The notes beneath the pieces were generated by a model, which worked only from the letters and a program-made list of their open reading frames with translations, was not told the origin of the DNA and did not search any database. Of a DNA stretch of 36,611 nt, positions 16,909 to 25,243 are shown piece after piece. Numbering within the stretch: the first letter of the stretch is position 1; every line of letters starts with the position of its first letter. Both the position numbers and the translations under genes were made by a program. Origin of the DNA: Aeromonas sanarellii (GTDB taxonomy: Bacteria > Pseudomonadota > Gammaproteobacteria > Enterobacterales > Aeromonadaceae); assembly GCF_000820085.1 (NCBI RefSeq), contig NZ_CDBN01000057.1, positions 1 to 36,611 on the forward strand, written 5' to 3'.

Positions 16909-17358
16909 ATGCCAACAGGCGAAAACAGGAAATCTCTGGGCCCCCTGGCCATTGCGGGTGTAGAGCCTTACCAGATGCAAGCCGGTGAGGAGTACATGAA
17001 TGACCAACAGAAGGTTCATTTTCGCAAGATCCTGGGAGCCTGGCGCAACCAACTGATGCAGGAAGTTGACCGCACCGTCGACCATATGAAGGATGAGGCT
17101 GCCAACTTCCCGGATCCCGTGGATCGCGCCGCGCAGGAAGAAGAGTTCGCGCTCGAACTGCGCACCCGCGATCGTGAACGCAAACTGATCAAGAAGATCG
17201 AAAAGACCCTGCTGCTGCTCGAGGAAGATGACTTCGGTTACTGCGAGCATTGCGGCATCGAGATCGGCATCCGCCGTCTGGAAGCCCGTCCGACTGCCGA
17301 CCTCTGTGTCGACTGCAAGACGCTGGCCGAGATCAAGGAAAAGCAGATGGCTGGCTGA
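16909..17358 (+). CDS. dksA: RNA polymerase-binding transcription factor DksA
   Basis: DksA enters the secondary channel of RNA polymerase and, with ppGpp, represses rRNA promoters and activates amino-acid genes in the stringent response. The 149-residue product matches E. coli DksA (151 aa). The coiled-coil tip motif is DxxDxA (D69, D72, A74) and the zinc finger is C112, C115, C133, C136. GAGAC precedes the ATG. The rrn P1 promoter at the left end of this window, with its GC-rich discriminator, is the kind of target DksA represses. A terminator separates it from gluQ. Confidence 0.98.
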   Translation: MPTGENRKSLGPLAIAGVEPYQMQAGEEYMNDQQKVHFRKILGAWRNQLMQEVDRTVDHMKDEAANFPDPVDRAAQEEEFALELRTRDRERKLIKKIEKTLLLLEEDDFGYCEHCGIEIGIRRLEARPTADLCVDCKTLAEIKEKQMAG

Positions 17359-17382
17359 TGCCGCCCATCGGGATGAACGAAG

Positions 17383-17404
17383 AAGGGAGCGTGCGCGCTC
17401 CCTT
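17383..17404 (+). terminator. dksA terminator (dksA-gluQ attenuator)
   Basis: A 9-bp perfect stem AAGGGAGCG / CGCTCCCTT with a TGCG loop is followed by TTTTT, 25 bases after the dksA stop and 66 bases before gluQ. In Shigella a terminator at this place limits read-through from dksA into gluQ, and the same arrangement is seen here. Confidence 0.85.
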
Positions 17405-17470
17405 TTTTATTGAGCTTTTGCCCGTGGCGTCCCAGAATGCAGCCTCAATGCATCGTTCACCCGAATTGCC

Positions 17471-18370
17471 ATGGTCATGACTCCCCTCGCCACCCGGCCC
17501 TATGTCGGCCGCTTCGCCCCCTCCCCGTCCGGGCCGCTCCACTTCGGTTCCCTGGTCGCCGCCCTCGGCAGCTTCCTGCAGGCAAGGTCGCAGCAGGGCC
17601 GCTGGCTGGTGCGCATCGAAGACATAGACCCCCCGCGGGAGATGGCGGGCGCCGCAGATCTCATCCTGCAGACCCTGGAGGCCCATGGCCTCGCCTGGGA
17701 TGGCGAGGTGATCTACCAGAGCCGGCGCCATGACCGCTACGACGAGATCATCGCCGCACTCCACCGGGCGGGGGATCTCTACTGGTGCCGTTGCACCCGG
17801 CGCGAGATCATGGCCAGCGGCGGCTTCTACAACGGCCACTGCCGCAACCTGGCTCTGGCGCCCGCAGGCTGCGCCGCCCGCCTGCGCCAGCATCACCCCG
17901 TCTATCGCTTCGAGGATGCGCTGCAGGGGGAGATTAGGGTGCCAGCGGCGCTGGCCGAGGAAGATTTCATCGTGCGCCGCCGGGACGGGCTCTACGCCTA
18001 CAACCTGGCAGTGGTGGTGGACGACATGGACAGCGGCATCACCGAGATAGTGCGCGGCGCCGACCTGCTGGAGCCCACGGTGCGCCAGATCGCCCTCTAC
18101 CAGACCCTGGGGGCCGAGGTACCCGCCTGGGTGCATCTGCCCCTGGCGGTGCTGCCGGACGGCAACAAGCTCTCCAAGCAGAACCACGCGCCGGCGCTGA
18201 ATCCGGATGAGGCGAGCGCATCCCTGTGGCAGGCCCTCGCCTTTCTCGGTCAGTGCCCGCCCCCCGAGCTGCGGGAGGGCGCGGTCGACGAGATCGTCGC
18301 CTGGGGCATTGCTCACTGGCAGTTGGCCCGGGTGCCTGCCAGCGAGAAGATCCAGCTGGCTGATTACTGA
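17471..18370 (+). CDS. gluQ: Glutamyl-Q tRNA(Asp) synthetase
   Basis: GluQ activates glutamate and attaches it to the queuosine base of tRNA-Asp, a tRNA modification rather than aminoacylation. The 299-residue product is a truncated GluRS lacking the anticodon-binding domain. It has the HIGH-like H24-FGS and the KMSKS-like KLSK (233-236). Zinc ligands C106, C108, Y120 and C124 are conserved as in E. coli. Two in-frame ATGs (17471 and 17477) are possible, and neither has a clear ribosome binding site. This fits expression by read-through from dksA, whose terminator lies just upstream. Confidence 0.95.
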   Translation: MVMTPLATRPYVGRFAPSPSGPLHFGSLVAALGSFLQARSQQGRWLVRIEDIDPPREMAGAADLILQTLEAHGLAWDGEVIYQSRRHDRYDEIIAALHRAGDLYWCRCTRREIMASGGFYNGHCRNLALAPAGCAARLRQHHPVYRFEDALQGEIRVPAALAEEDFIVRRRDGLYAYNLAVVVDDMDSGITEIVRGADLLEPTVRQIALYQTLGAEVPAWVHLPLAVLPDGNKLSKQNHAPALNPDEASASLWQALAFLGQCPPPELREGAVDEIVAWGIAHWQLARVPASEKIQLADY

Positions 18371-18471
18371 ATCGCGCAGGCAATTTTGGTTTGATTGAAC
18401 GTAAATCGCCGCTGTTGGCCGTGATTTTGTCGGGATAATCCGAGTCAAACGAGATCAATTGCCAGCACGGT

Positions 18472-18500
18472 TTTTCATTTGGTTAGGCGTGAGCTATGAT
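18472..18500 (+). promoter_or_regulatory. Candidate pcnB promoter
   Basis: TATGAT (18495-18500) is a reasonable -10 box, and TTTTCA (18472-18477) lies 17 bp upstream as a weak -35. It would give a leader of about 45 bases before the AUU start of pcnB. Confidence 0.35.
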
Positions 18501-18542
18501 AGGCCGCTATTTTTTTGGCCTCCCGTCAATTTGAAGTCATAA

Positions 18543-18556
18543 CGAGGTGTACCATT
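18543..18556 (+). promoter_or_regulatory. pcnB ribosome binding site and AUU start codon
   Basis: CGAGGTG is followed after a few bases by ATT at 18554, which aligns with the first residue of E. coli PcnB ([12 protein letters not shown] against [12 protein letters not shown]). No ATG or GTG lies near it. A TTG further upstream at 18515 is in frame but has no ribosome binding site. E. coli pcnB is known to start at AUU to keep expression low. Confidence 0.8.
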
Positions 18557-20005
18557 TTTTCCCAGATCGCAAACTTTTGCCGCAAGGTGCTCGGCAAGGA
18601 AGACGGCGAGCAGTCGGTGGAGTCCCCCATTCCGGCCCGTGTCGCCGGGCAACGCCGTACCTTGAGCCGTGACCAGCACCCGATTTCGCGCAAAGAGATC
18701 AGCGAGAATGCCCTCAAGGTGCTCTATCGCCTGAACAAGGGGGGCTATGAGGCCTACCTGGTCGGCGGCGGTGTCCGTGACCTGCTGCTCGGGAAGACGC
18801 CCAAGGATTTCGACATCGCCACCGATGCGACGCCGGAACAGATCAAGGCGCTGTTCAGCAACTGCCGCCTCATCGGCCGCCGTTTCCGCCTGGCCCACAT
18901 CGTCTTTGGTCGTGACGTGATCGAAGTGGCCACCTTCCGGGGTCACCACCATCAGGTCAATACCAGCAAGCATGTGTCGGCCCAGTCCGATGAAGGCATG
19001 CTGCTGCGGGACAACGTCTACGGCACCATCGAAGAGGATGCCGAGCGTCGCGACTTTACCGTCAACGCCCTCTACTACAGCGCCAAGGATTTCACCCTGC
19101 ACGACTTCGAGAGCGGGCTGGAAGATCTGGCCGCGCGCAGGCTGGAGCTCATCGGTGACCCCGAGACCCGTTACCGGGAAGATCCGGTGCGCATGCTGCG
19201 CGCCGTGCGCTTCGCCGCCAAGCTGGACATGACCATCAGCCCGCGCACCGCCGCCCCTATCAGGGAGCTGGCCCCGCTGCTGCAGGACATCCCGGCCGCC
19301 CGTCTGTTCGAGGAGACCCTCAAGCTGTTCCTGGCCGGCGACGGTCTCGCCACCTACAAGCTGCTGCGCGAATACGGGCTGTTCCAGCCGCTCTTCCCCC
19401 AGGTCGCCGCCCTGTTCACGCCCCACGGCAACTCGCCCTACGAGCAGTTCATCGAGCAGGCGCTGATGGACACCGACACCCGGGTGCGCGAAGAGAAGCG
19501 CGTCACTCCCGCCTTCCTCTACGCCACCCTGCTGTGGGGCGCCGTCGAGGCCCGCGGCCGAGTGCTGGAAAACGAGAGCGGCCTGCCCTGGTATGACGCC
19601 TTCATGCTGGCCATCAACGAGGTGCTGGACGCCCAGGTGCGGATCATCGCCGTGCCACGCCGCTTCACCACGGACGTGCGTGACATCTGGGCCCTGCAGC
19701 AGCGCCTGACCCGTCGCCAGGGCAAGCACCCCGAGCGGGCCATGGAGCACCCGAAATTCCGCGCGGCCTTCGATTTCCTGTTGCTGCGCAACCGGGTCGA
19801 GCGCGGCCTCGGCGAACTGGCGAGCTGGTGGGAGCGCTATGTGGCCTCCAACCCGGACGTGCGCCCGCAACTGCAACGGGAGGCGACCCGCCGCCCGGCG
19901 AGTGGCGATCGCGCCGAATCCCGCGGCGGTGATGGCGAGAAGCGCAGCGGCAATGGCCGCAACCGCCGTCGCCCCCGTCGCCGCAAGCCGAAGTCGGCAG
20001 AGTAA
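18554..20005 (+). CDS. pcnB: Poly(A) polymerase I
   Basis: PcnB adds short poly(A) tails that mark RNAs for decay, including plasmid antisense RNAs. With the AUU start the product is 483 aa. It has the class-II nucleotidyltransferase head [17 protein letters not shown], with the catalytic pair D85 and D87, the stretch [11 protein letters not shown], and RREDFT-like [18 protein letters not shown] sequence. [22 protein letters not shown] and a strongly basic tail (about 455-483) that may bind RNA are also present. The next gene, folK, starts 10 bp after the stop, so pcnB-folk-panB form one run as in E. coli. The non-canonical start is the notable feature and keeps synthesis low in E. coli. Confidence 0.95.
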   Translation: MFSQIANFCRKVLGKEDGEQSVESPIPARVAGQRRTLSRDQHPISRKEISENALKVLYRLNKGGYEAYLVGGGVRDLLLGKTPKDFDIATDATPEQIKALFSNCRLIGRRFRLAHIVFGRDVIEVATFRGHHHQVNTSKHVSAQSDEGMLLRDNVYGTIEEDAERRDFTVNALYYSAKDFTLHDFESGLEDLAARRLELIGDPETRYREDPVRMLRAVRFAAKLDMTISPRTAAPIRELAPLLQDIPAARLFEETLKLFLAGDGLATYKLLREYGLFQPLFPQVAALFTPHGNSPYEQFIEQALMDTDTRVREEKRVTPAFLYATLLWGAVEARGRVLENESGLPWYDAFMLAINEVLDAQVRIIAVPRRFTTDVRDIWALQQRLTRRQGKHPERAMEHPKFRAAFDFLLLRNRVERGLGELASWWERYVASNPDVRPQLQREATRRPASGDRAESRGGDGEKRSGNGRNRRRPRRRKPKSAE

Positions 20006-20015
20006 GGGTCCGTCG

Positions 20016-20513
20016 ATGATCGAGGTCTTCGTCGCCATCGGTTCCAACCTGGCCGACCCCCTCGGCCAGGCTCGCCGTGCCATCGCCGCGCTGGCGACCC
20101 TGCCGGAATCCGAGCTGCTGCAGACCTCCCACCTTTACGGCAGCCGCCCCATGGGCCCTGCGGATCAGCCGGACTACGTCAATGCCGTGGCGCGGCTCCA
20201 CACCCGGCTCGGCCCTCTGGCGCTGCTGGATGAGCTGCAGCGCATAGAGCTGGCGCAAGGGCGGGTTCGCAAGGACGAGCGCTGGGGTCCCCGGACCCTG
20301 GATCTCGATCTGCTGCTCTATGGTGATCAGGTGATCAACACTGAGCGCCTCATCGTTCCCCATTACGGCATGAAGGAGCGGGAGTTTGTGCTGCTGCCCC
20401 TGGCCGAGATAGCCCCCTCCCTGGTGCTGCCCTGCGGCACCCCGCTCACCGAACTGGTTGCCCGCTGCCCGCGCAATGGACTCGAGATCCTGGCCGGCGC
20501 GGCAGGCGAGTAG
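20016..20513 (+). CDS. folK: Hydroxymethyl-dihydropterin pyrophosphokinase FolK
   Basis: FolK transfers pyrophosphate from ATP to 6-hydroxymethyl-7,8-dihydropterin, the step before dihydropteroate synthase in folate synthesis. The 165-residue product has the HPPK opening VAIGSNL and the signature [15 protein letters not shown], with the Mg-binding D96 and D98. The ATG at 20016 follows AGGG from the end of pcnB. panB begins 20 bp after its stop, so the genes are probably co-transcribed. Identification is secure. Confidence 0.96.
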   Translation: MIEVFVAIGSNLADPLGQARRAIAALATLPESELLQTSHLYGSRPMGPADQPDYVNAVARLHTRLGPLALLDELQRIELAQGRVRKDERWGPRTLDLDLLLYGDQVINTERLIVPHYGMKEREFVLLPLAEIAPSLVLPCGTPLTELVARCPRNGLEILAGAAGE

Positions 20514-20533
20514 AGAAGAGTAGGAACAACGTC

Positions 20534-21328
20534 ATGAGCAAAATCACCACCACCGGCCTGTTGAAAATGAAACAGGACGGCCAGAAAATCACCGCCATCA
20601 CCGCCTATGATGCCACCTTTGCCAAGCTGTTCGACGACGAGGGCGCCCAGGTGCTGCTCATCGGTGACTCCCTCGGCATGGTATTGCAAGGGGGGGACGA
20701 CACCCTGGCGGTCAGCATGGACGAGATGGTCTATCACACCCGCTGCGTGGTGCGCGGCACCAGCAAGGCATTGGTCATCACGGATATGCCGTTTATGAGC
20801 TATGCCACCCCGGAGCAGACCTACCAGAACGCGGCGCGCCTGATGGCCGCCGGCGCCCGCATGGTGAAGATGGAAGGGGGCGACTGGCTGTGCGAGAGCA
20901 TTCGCCACCTCACCCGCAACGGGGTGCCGGTCTGTGGCCACCTCGGGCTCACCCCGCAATCCGTCCACGTGTTTGGCGGCTTCAAGGTGCAGGGGCGCGA
21001 CGAGTTCCACGCCCAGGAGATCTACCGCCAGGCCCTGGAGCTGCAGGCGGCCGGCATCCAGCTGCTGGTGCTCGAGTGCGTGCCCGTCTCCCTGGCCGAG
21101 CGCATCACCAAGGCGCTGCGCATTCCGGTGATCGGCATAGGTGCCGGCCCCGCCACCGACGGCCAGATCCTGGTCATGCACGATGCCTTCGGCATCACCT
21201 CAGGTTATGTGCCCAAGTTCACCAAGAACTTCCTGGCCGAGACCGGTGACATGCGTGCCGCCATCCGCCTCTATGTGCAACAGGTGAGTGACGGGACCTT
21301 CCCCGGCCCCGAGCACTGCTTCAACTGA
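20534..21328 (+). CDS. panB: Ketopantoate hydroxymethyltransferase PanB
   Basis: PanB adds a hydroxymethyl group from methylene-tetrahydrofolate to 2-oxoisovalerate, giving ketopantoate, the first committed step of pantothenate synthesis. The 264-residue product has Mg ligands D45 (IGDSLGM), D84 ([13 protein letters not shown]) and E114 (VKMEGG), and the conserved [15 protein letters not shown] and VIGIGAG. Its place between folK and panC is conserved and links the folate and pantothenate pathways. A hairpin lies between this gene and panC. Confidence 0.97.
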   Translation: MSKITTTGLLKMKQDGQKITAITAYDATFAKLFDDEGAQVLLIGDSLGMVLQGGDDTLAVSMDEMVYHTRCVVRGTSKALVITDMPFMSYATPEQTYQNAARLMAAGARMVKMEGGDWLCESIRHLTRNGVPVCGHLGLTPQSVHVFGGFKVQGRDEFHAQEIYRQALELQAAGIQLLVLECVPVSLAERITKALRIPVIGIGAGPATDGQILVMHDAFGITSGYVPKFTKNFLAETGDMRAAIRLYVQQVSDGTFPGPEHCFN

Positions 21329-21345
21329 TGTGATGCCGTCATGAG

Positions 21346-21367
21346 AACGGGGGCCTGCGCCCCCGTT
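21346..21367 (+). terminator. Hairpin between panB and panC
   Basis: A 9-bp perfect stem AACGGGGGC / GCCCCCGTT with a CTGC loop lies 17 bases after the panB stop. It is followed only by TC, so any termination would be partial, perhaps setting the panB to panC ratio. Confidence 0.5.
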
Positions 21368-21430
21368 TCGCCCTCCCTCTCTGACGAAATGAACCTCTCT
21401 CTTATTGATTCATCTGAAGGTGAACTGCCG

Positions 21431-22279
21431 ATGTTGGTTGTGAACAATCCCGCCGCTCTGCGCGAACAGATCGGCCACTGGCACCGCGAAGGACGTGCCA
21501 TCGCATTCGTGCCCACCATGGGCAATCTCCACCAGGGCCATCTGACCCTGGTAGAAGAGGCGCGCCGCCATGGCGACAAGGTGGTGGTCAGCATCTTCGT
21601 GAACCCCTTGCAGTTCGACAAGGCCGAGGATCTCGCCAACTATCCGCGCACTCTGGAGCAAGATTGCGCCGCCCTGGAGTCTGCGGGAGTCGACCTGGTG
21701 TTCACCCCGACCCCGGAGATCATGTATCCCCAGGGGCTCGCCAGCCAGACCTTCGTCGAGGTGCCCGGCCTCTCCAGCCTGCTGGAAGGGGCGCTGCGCC
21801 CGGGACACTTCCGCGGCGTCAGCACCGTCGTCACCAAGCTGTTCAACCTGGTGCAGCCGGATGTGGCCTGCTTCGGCCAGAAGGATTACCAGCAGCTCGC
21901 CCTCATTCGCAAGATGGTGGCCGACATGGCCATGCCCATCGAGATCGTCGGCGTGCCCACGGTGCGGGCCGAAGACGGTCTGGCGCTCTCCTCGCGCAAC
22001 GGCTACCTGACCGCCGTCGAGCGGGCCATCGCCCCCGAGCTTGCGCGCACCATGAACTGGATCGCCGAGCAGATCGAGGCGGGTGACCGTCACCTCCCCT
22101 CCCTGGTGGCCCGGGCCAGCCAGCGTCTCGACAACGCCGGATTCCGGACCGATGCCATCGACATCGTCGATGCCGACACCCTGGAATCGGCCACCGCCGC
22201 CAGCCAGCGGCTGGTGATCCTGATGGCCGCGTATCTGGGCAAGGCCCGCCTGATCGACAATCGCGTCGTCGCCCTGTAA
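21431..22279 (+). CDS. panC: Pantothenate synthetase PanC
   Basis: PanC joins pantoate and beta-alanine with ATP to make pantothenate. The 282-residue product has the HIGH-type [10 protein letters not shown] (28-37), [22 protein letters not shown] and the KMSKS-like [10 protein letters not shown]. The start at 21431 ([10 protein letters not shown]) has AAGGTG upstream; the frame is open to 21341, but that part overlaps the intergenic hairpin and is not family-like. Unlike in E. coli, panD does not follow; an ABM-domain gene does. Confidence 0.97.
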   Translation: MLVVNNPAALREQIGHWHREGRAIAFVPTMGNLHQGHLTLVEEARRHGDKVVVSIFVNPLQFDKAEDLANYPRTLEQDCAALESAGVDLVFTPTPEIMYPQGLASQTFVEVPGLSSLLEGALRPGHFRGVSTVVTKLFNLVQPDVACFGQKDYQQLALIRKMVADMAMPIEIVGVPTVRAEDGLALSSRNGYLTAVERAIAPELARTMNWIAEQIEAGDRHLPSLVARASQRLDNAGFRTDAIDIVDADTLESATAASQRLVILMAAYLGKARLIDNRVVAL

Positions 22280-22305
22280 GGCCGAGACGCGGAAAGGAGA
22301 GAAAG

Positions 22306-22653
22306 ATGTCCAAGAAGGTCTATTGCATCGCCCAGTTCCAGCCCAAGCCGGGCCAGGAGCAGGCCCTGTTCCGGGTCCTGCAGGGGCTAGAACCCAACAC
22401 CCTACGCGAGGATGGCTGCCTGCAGTACATCGTCACCCGCCACATCCAGAGCCCCTTTGCCGAGGGAGAGAGCTTCCCCATCGTGTTCAACGAGATCTGG
22501 CGCGACATGGCGAGCTTCGAGGCCCACTGCCAGCGCAGCGAAATCAAGGCCTTCTTCGAGCGCTACTGCCTCGCCGACGATGGCCTGGCCGCCAAGTGGA
22601 ACGTCTGCGTCTACAGCGACGAGCCGACGGACTACGACGCGCCGGCCCTCTGA
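22306..22653 (+). CDS. ABM-domain protein, putative quinol monooxygenase
   Basis: This 115-residue protein has the ferredoxin-like fold pattern of the antibiotic biosynthesis monooxygenase (ABM) superfamily. It shows VYCIAQFQPKPGQEQALFRVL, GCLQYIVTRHI, the central FNEIWRDMASFEAHCQRSEIKAFF and a short C-terminal strand. Small ABM proteins such as YgiN oxidise quinols or other aromatics without cofactors, but many have no known substrate. It lies 26 bp after panC, with AAAGGAGAG before the ATG, so it may be read from the panB-panC transcript. A link to pantothenate metabolism is not implied. A bidirectional terminator follows. Confidence 0.8.
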   Translation: MSKKVYCIAQFQPKPGQEQALFRVLQGLEPNTLREDGCLQYIVTRHIQSPFAEGESFPIVFNEIWRDMASFEAHCQRSEIKAFFERYCLADDGLAAKWNVCVYSDEPTDYDAPAL

Positions 22654-22674
22654 GGCGCAGCACCAGACAAATAG

Positions 22675-22698
22675 AAAAGGCGCCCGAGGGCGCCTTTT
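22675..22698. terminator. Bidirectional terminator between the ABM gene and yadH
   Basis: AAAAGGCGCC / GGCGCCTTTT forms a 10-bp stem with a CGAG loop, between the stops of the convergent genes. Both arms carry the A/T runs needed for termination on either strand. Confidence 0.88.
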
Positions 22699-22715
22699 TG
22701 CTGGCCGGTTGCACC

Positions 22716-23489
22716 TCAGTGGCGCAGGCCCGTGCCGCGGGAGATGAGCCACCAGGCCAGCCCGTAGAGCACCAGGATGAAGCCGATGATGATGAGATAG
22801 GCGGTGCCGAGCGGCACGTCGGAGATACCGAGGAAGCCGTAGCGGAACGCGTTCACCATGTAGATGATGGGGTTCACCTGGGAGACCCCCTGCCAGAACG
22901 GCGGCAGCAGGGTGATGGAGTAGAAGACGCCGCCCAGATAGGTCAGGGGGGTCAGGATGAAGGTCGGGATGATGCTGATGTCATCGAACGACTTCGCGAA
23001 CACGGCGTTGATGAGCCCCCCCAGGGAGAACAGGATGGAGGTGAGCAGCACGGTCACACAGACGCTGAACAGGTGGTGGATCTGCAGCGGCACGAAGAAC
23101 AGCGACACCAGGGTGACGATGAGGCCGACGCAGAGGCCGCGCGCCACGCCACCGCCCACGTAACCCGCGATGATGATGTAGTTGGGCACAGGCGCCACCA
23201 GCAGCTCCTCCACGTTGCGCTGGAACTTGGCGCTGTAGAAGGAGGAGGCGACGTTGGAGTAGGAGTTGGTGATGACCGACATCATGATGAGACCGGGCAC
23301 GATGAACTCCATGTAGCTGAAGCCTCCCATGTCGCCGATGCGCGACCCGATGAGGTTGCCGAAGATGACGAAGTAGAGGCTCATGGTGATGGCCGGCGGC
23401 ACCAGGGTCTGGATCCAGATCCGGGTGAAGCGGCTCACCTCCTTGGCCAGTATGCTCTTGAAGGCGATGTAATAGGTCATGGGGTTCAT
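22716..23489 (-). CDS. yadH: ABC-2 type transporter permease YadH
   Basis: This inner-membrane permease partners the ATPase YadG. The 257-residue product has six hydrophobic helices and is highly similar to E. coli YadH across RFTRIWIQTLVPPAITMSLY, FGNLIGSRIGDMGGFSYMEF, IVPGLIMMSVITNSYSNVAS and the ABC-2 signature around LTPLTYLGGVFY. The transported substrate of YadGH is unknown. The start ATG overlaps the yadG stop in an ATGA, so translation is coupled. The start at 23489 was chosen on that overlap and on the match to the E. coli N-terminus. Confidence 0.95.
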   Translation of the reverse strand: MNPMTYYIAFKSILAKEVSRFTRIWIQTLVPPAITMSLYFVIFGNLIGSRIGDMGGFSYMEFIVPGLIMMSVITNSYSNVASSFYSAKFQRNVEELLVAPVPNYIIIAGYVGGGVARGLCVGLIVTLVSLFFVPLQIHHLFSVCVTVLLTSILFSLGGLINAVFAKSFDDISIIPTFILTPLTYLGGVFYSITLLPPFWQGVSQVNPIIYMVNAFRYGFLGISDVPLGTAYLIIIGFILVLYGLAWWLISRGTGLRH

Positions 23490-24403
23490 GCTTTGCGACC
23501 CTCCTCTACCAGATTGACGAACAGCTCTTCCAGCCGGTTCGCCTTGTTGCGCATGCTCAGCACCTTCACCCCCTGGGCGGAGAGCTGCTCGAACAGGCTG
23601 TTGAGGGACTGGCTCTTCTCCAGCTCCACCTCCAGGGTGTGCTCGTCCTGCATGCGGCCATTGAACTCGGGCAGGCTCGGCACCGCGGAGCCCGGCACCA
23701 GATCCAGCAGGAAGGTCTCCCGTCCCAGCTTGCCGAGCAAGCTCTTCATGCTGGTGTTCTCGATGAGGCGGCCCTTGTCGATGATGCCGATGTTGCGGCA
23801 CAGCATCTCAGCCTCTTCCAGGTAGTGGGTGGTGAGGATGATGGTGACACCCTGCTCGTTCAGATCCTTAAGGAAGCTCCACATGGAGCGACGGATCTCG
23901 ATGTCCACCCCGGCGGTCGGCTCGTCCAGGATCAGCAGCTTGGGCTCGTGCATCAGGGCGCGGGCGATCATCAGCCGGCGCTTCATGCCGCCGGAGAGGG
24001 TGCGTGCCGCCATGTCGCGCTTGTCCCAGAGATCGAGCTGGCGCAGGTACTTCTCGGCGCGCACCTTGGCCTCGGCCCTGGGCACGCCGTAGAAGCCGGC
24101 CTGGTGAGTCACTATCTGGCTCACCTTCTCGAACATGCTGAAGTTGAACTCCTGGGGCACCAGGCCGAGCTGGGACTTGGCCAGCTCCAGATCGGTGTCG
24201 ATGTCGTGACCGAACACCTTCACCTTGCCGGCACTCTTGTTCACCAGGGAGCTGATCACGCCGATGGTGGTGGACTTGCCGGCCCCGTTCGGCCCGAGCA
24301 GGGCGAAGAAATCCCCCTGCTTGACGGTGAGATCTATGCCCTTGAGGGCTTCGACGCCCCCCTGATAGGTCTTCTTCAGACCGCTGATTTCCAATGCGTT
24401 CAT
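23486..24403 (-). CDS. yadG: ABC transporter ATPase YadG
   Basis: This is the ATPase subunit of the YadGH exporter. The 305-residue product has Walker A GPNGAGKST (37-45), the Q-loop in LVPQEFNF, signature LSGGM (136-140), Walker B LLILDEPTAG (D160, E161) and the H-loop in THYLEEAEM. A C-terminal extension (about 220-305) is typical of this subgroup and ends in MRNKANRLEELFVNL. The start at 24403 follows AGGGG; the longer frame to 24430 is less like the family. It lies downstream of hpt, separated by a terminator. Function beyond export is unknown. Confidence 0.95.
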   Translation of the reverse strand: MNALEISGLKKTYQGGVEALKGIDLTVKQGDFFALLGPNGAGKSTTIGVISSLVNKSAGKVKVFGHDIDTDLELAKSQLGLVPQEFNFSMFEKVSQIVTHQAGFYGVPRAEAKVRAEKYLRQLDLWDKRDMAARTLSGGMKRRLMIARALMHEPKLLILDEPTAGVDIEIRRSMWSFLKDLNEQGVTIILTTHYLEEAEMLCRNIGIIDKGRLIENTSMKSLLGKLGRETFLLDLVPGSAVPSLPEFNGRMQDEHTLEVELEKSQSLNSLFEQLSAQGVKVLSMRNKANRLEELFVNLVEEGRKA

Positions 24404-24439
24404 TGCAACCCCTGTGATGGATGAGCCCATCTCGAGACA

Positions 24440-24463
24440 GAAAAGGCGGCTCGAGCGCCGCCT
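24440..24463 (-). terminator. hpt terminator
   Basis: On the minus strand AGGCGGC / GCCGCCT (24444-24450 and 24457-24463) closes a stem, followed by TTTTC, 48 bases after the hpt stop and before yadG. Confidence 0.75.
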
Positions 24464-24511
24464 GAAGAGAGTCGATGGCAGGCGGCCAGCCTTGCCACTG
24501 GCGAGCCCTGC

Positions 24512-25042
24512 TTACTCTTGCGCAACGACCTTGCCGATGAACGGCAGATTACGGTACTTCTGGGCGTAGTCGATGCCGCAGCCCACCACGAACTCGTCGG
24601 GAATGGAGAAGCCAAGCCAGTCGACCGGCACCTGCACCTCGCGGCGGGACGGCTTGTCCAGCAGGGTGCAGATGGCCAGGGATTTGGGCTCGCGCAGGGA
24701 GAGGATCTCGCGCACCTTGTTGAGGGTGTAGCCGGTGTCGATGATGTCCTCGACGATCACCACGTCCTTGCCCTTGATGTCGTCATCCAGGTCTTTCAGG
24801 ATGCGCACGTCCCGGGTGCTGTGCATGCCGGAGCCATAGCTGGAGGCGGTCATGAAGTCCAGGGTGATGGGCAACTGGCACTGGCGGCAGAGGTCCGCCA
24901 GGAAGACGCAGGAGCCGCGCAAGAGGCCAATCATGACCACCTCATCGGACCCCTGGTAACGGGCGGTGATCTCCTCGCCCAGCTTGGCGATCCGGGCGGC
25001 GACCTCGGCCTCGGGGATCATCACCTCGACAATGTGTTTCAT
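24512..25042 (-). CDS. hpt: Hypoxanthine phosphoribosyltransferase
   Basis: Hpt salvages hypoxanthine (and guanine) by joining it to PRPP, giving IMP or GMP. The 176-residue product has the PRPP loop [14 protein letters not shown] (94-107), the flexible-loop segment TASSYGSGM and the conserved [20 protein letters not shown]. The start at 25042 (MKHIVEV) agrees with E. coli, and GGAG lies upstream; a TTG at 25054 is in frame but unsupported. The 5' leader can form a hairpin that includes this ribosome binding site. It diverges from litR, the arrangement also seen for hpt and hapR/luxR in vibrios. Confidence 0.97.
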   Translation of the reverse strand: MKHIVEVMIPEAEVAARIAKLGEEITARYQGSDEVVMIGLLRGSCVFLADLCRQCQLPITLDFMTASSYGSGMHSTRDVRILKDLDDDIKGKDVVIVEDIIDTGYTLNKVREILSLREPKSLAICTLLDKPSRREVQVPVDWLGFSIPDEFVVGCGIDYAQKYRNLPFIGKVVAQE

Positions 25043-25050
25043 CACATACT

Positions 25051-25075
25051 CCAATAATGGCCAAAGGGTTATTGG
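25051..25075 (-). promoter_or_regulatory. Leader hairpin over the hpt ribosome binding site
   Basis: In the hpt transcript CCAATAA and TTATTGG are perfect 7-bp inverted repeats with an 11-nt loop. The last two G residues of the second arm begin the GGAG ribosome binding site, so the hairpin would partly hide it. Confidence 0.5.
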
Positions 25076-25100
25076 CCGTTCATTAACATCAAAACCGAGG

Positions 25101-25129
25101 ATTCTACCACCGCAACCGGAAGGCGTCAG
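25101..25129 (-). promoter_or_regulatory. Candidate hpt promoter
   Basis: On the minus strand CTGACG (25124-25129) and TAGAAT (25101-25106) are 17 bp apart, about 60 bp upstream of the hpt start. Confidence 0.5.
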
Positions 25130-25161
25130 GCATACGTGATGCTTTTATCGGCTTATTTTAA

Positions 25162-25225
25162 TTGATAGAGTTAGCGAGCCTTCGGGCATTATCGGTGACA
25201 ATACTATAAACACCATAATCAATAA
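25162..25225 (+). promoter_or_regulatory. litR promoter and leader region, candidate autoregulatory half-site
   Basis: This AT-rich stretch holds TTGATA (25162-25167) with CATTAT 19 bp downstream, and a second possible -10 TATAAA at 25205-25210. ATCAATAA at 25218-25225 equals one half of the LuxR/HapR consensus operator, and those regulators repress their own genes in Vibrio. The start codon of litR lacks a good ribosome binding site, as expected for an mRNA under post-transcriptional control. All of this is tentative. Confidence 0.35.
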
Positions 25226-25243
25226 CTATTAGATGAAAAAACC

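Noticed and set aside
18515..18553. TTG start for pcnB
   Set aside because: It has no ribosome site and adds residues absent from E. coli PcnB, whereas ATT at 18554 has a good site and aligns exactly with the known start.
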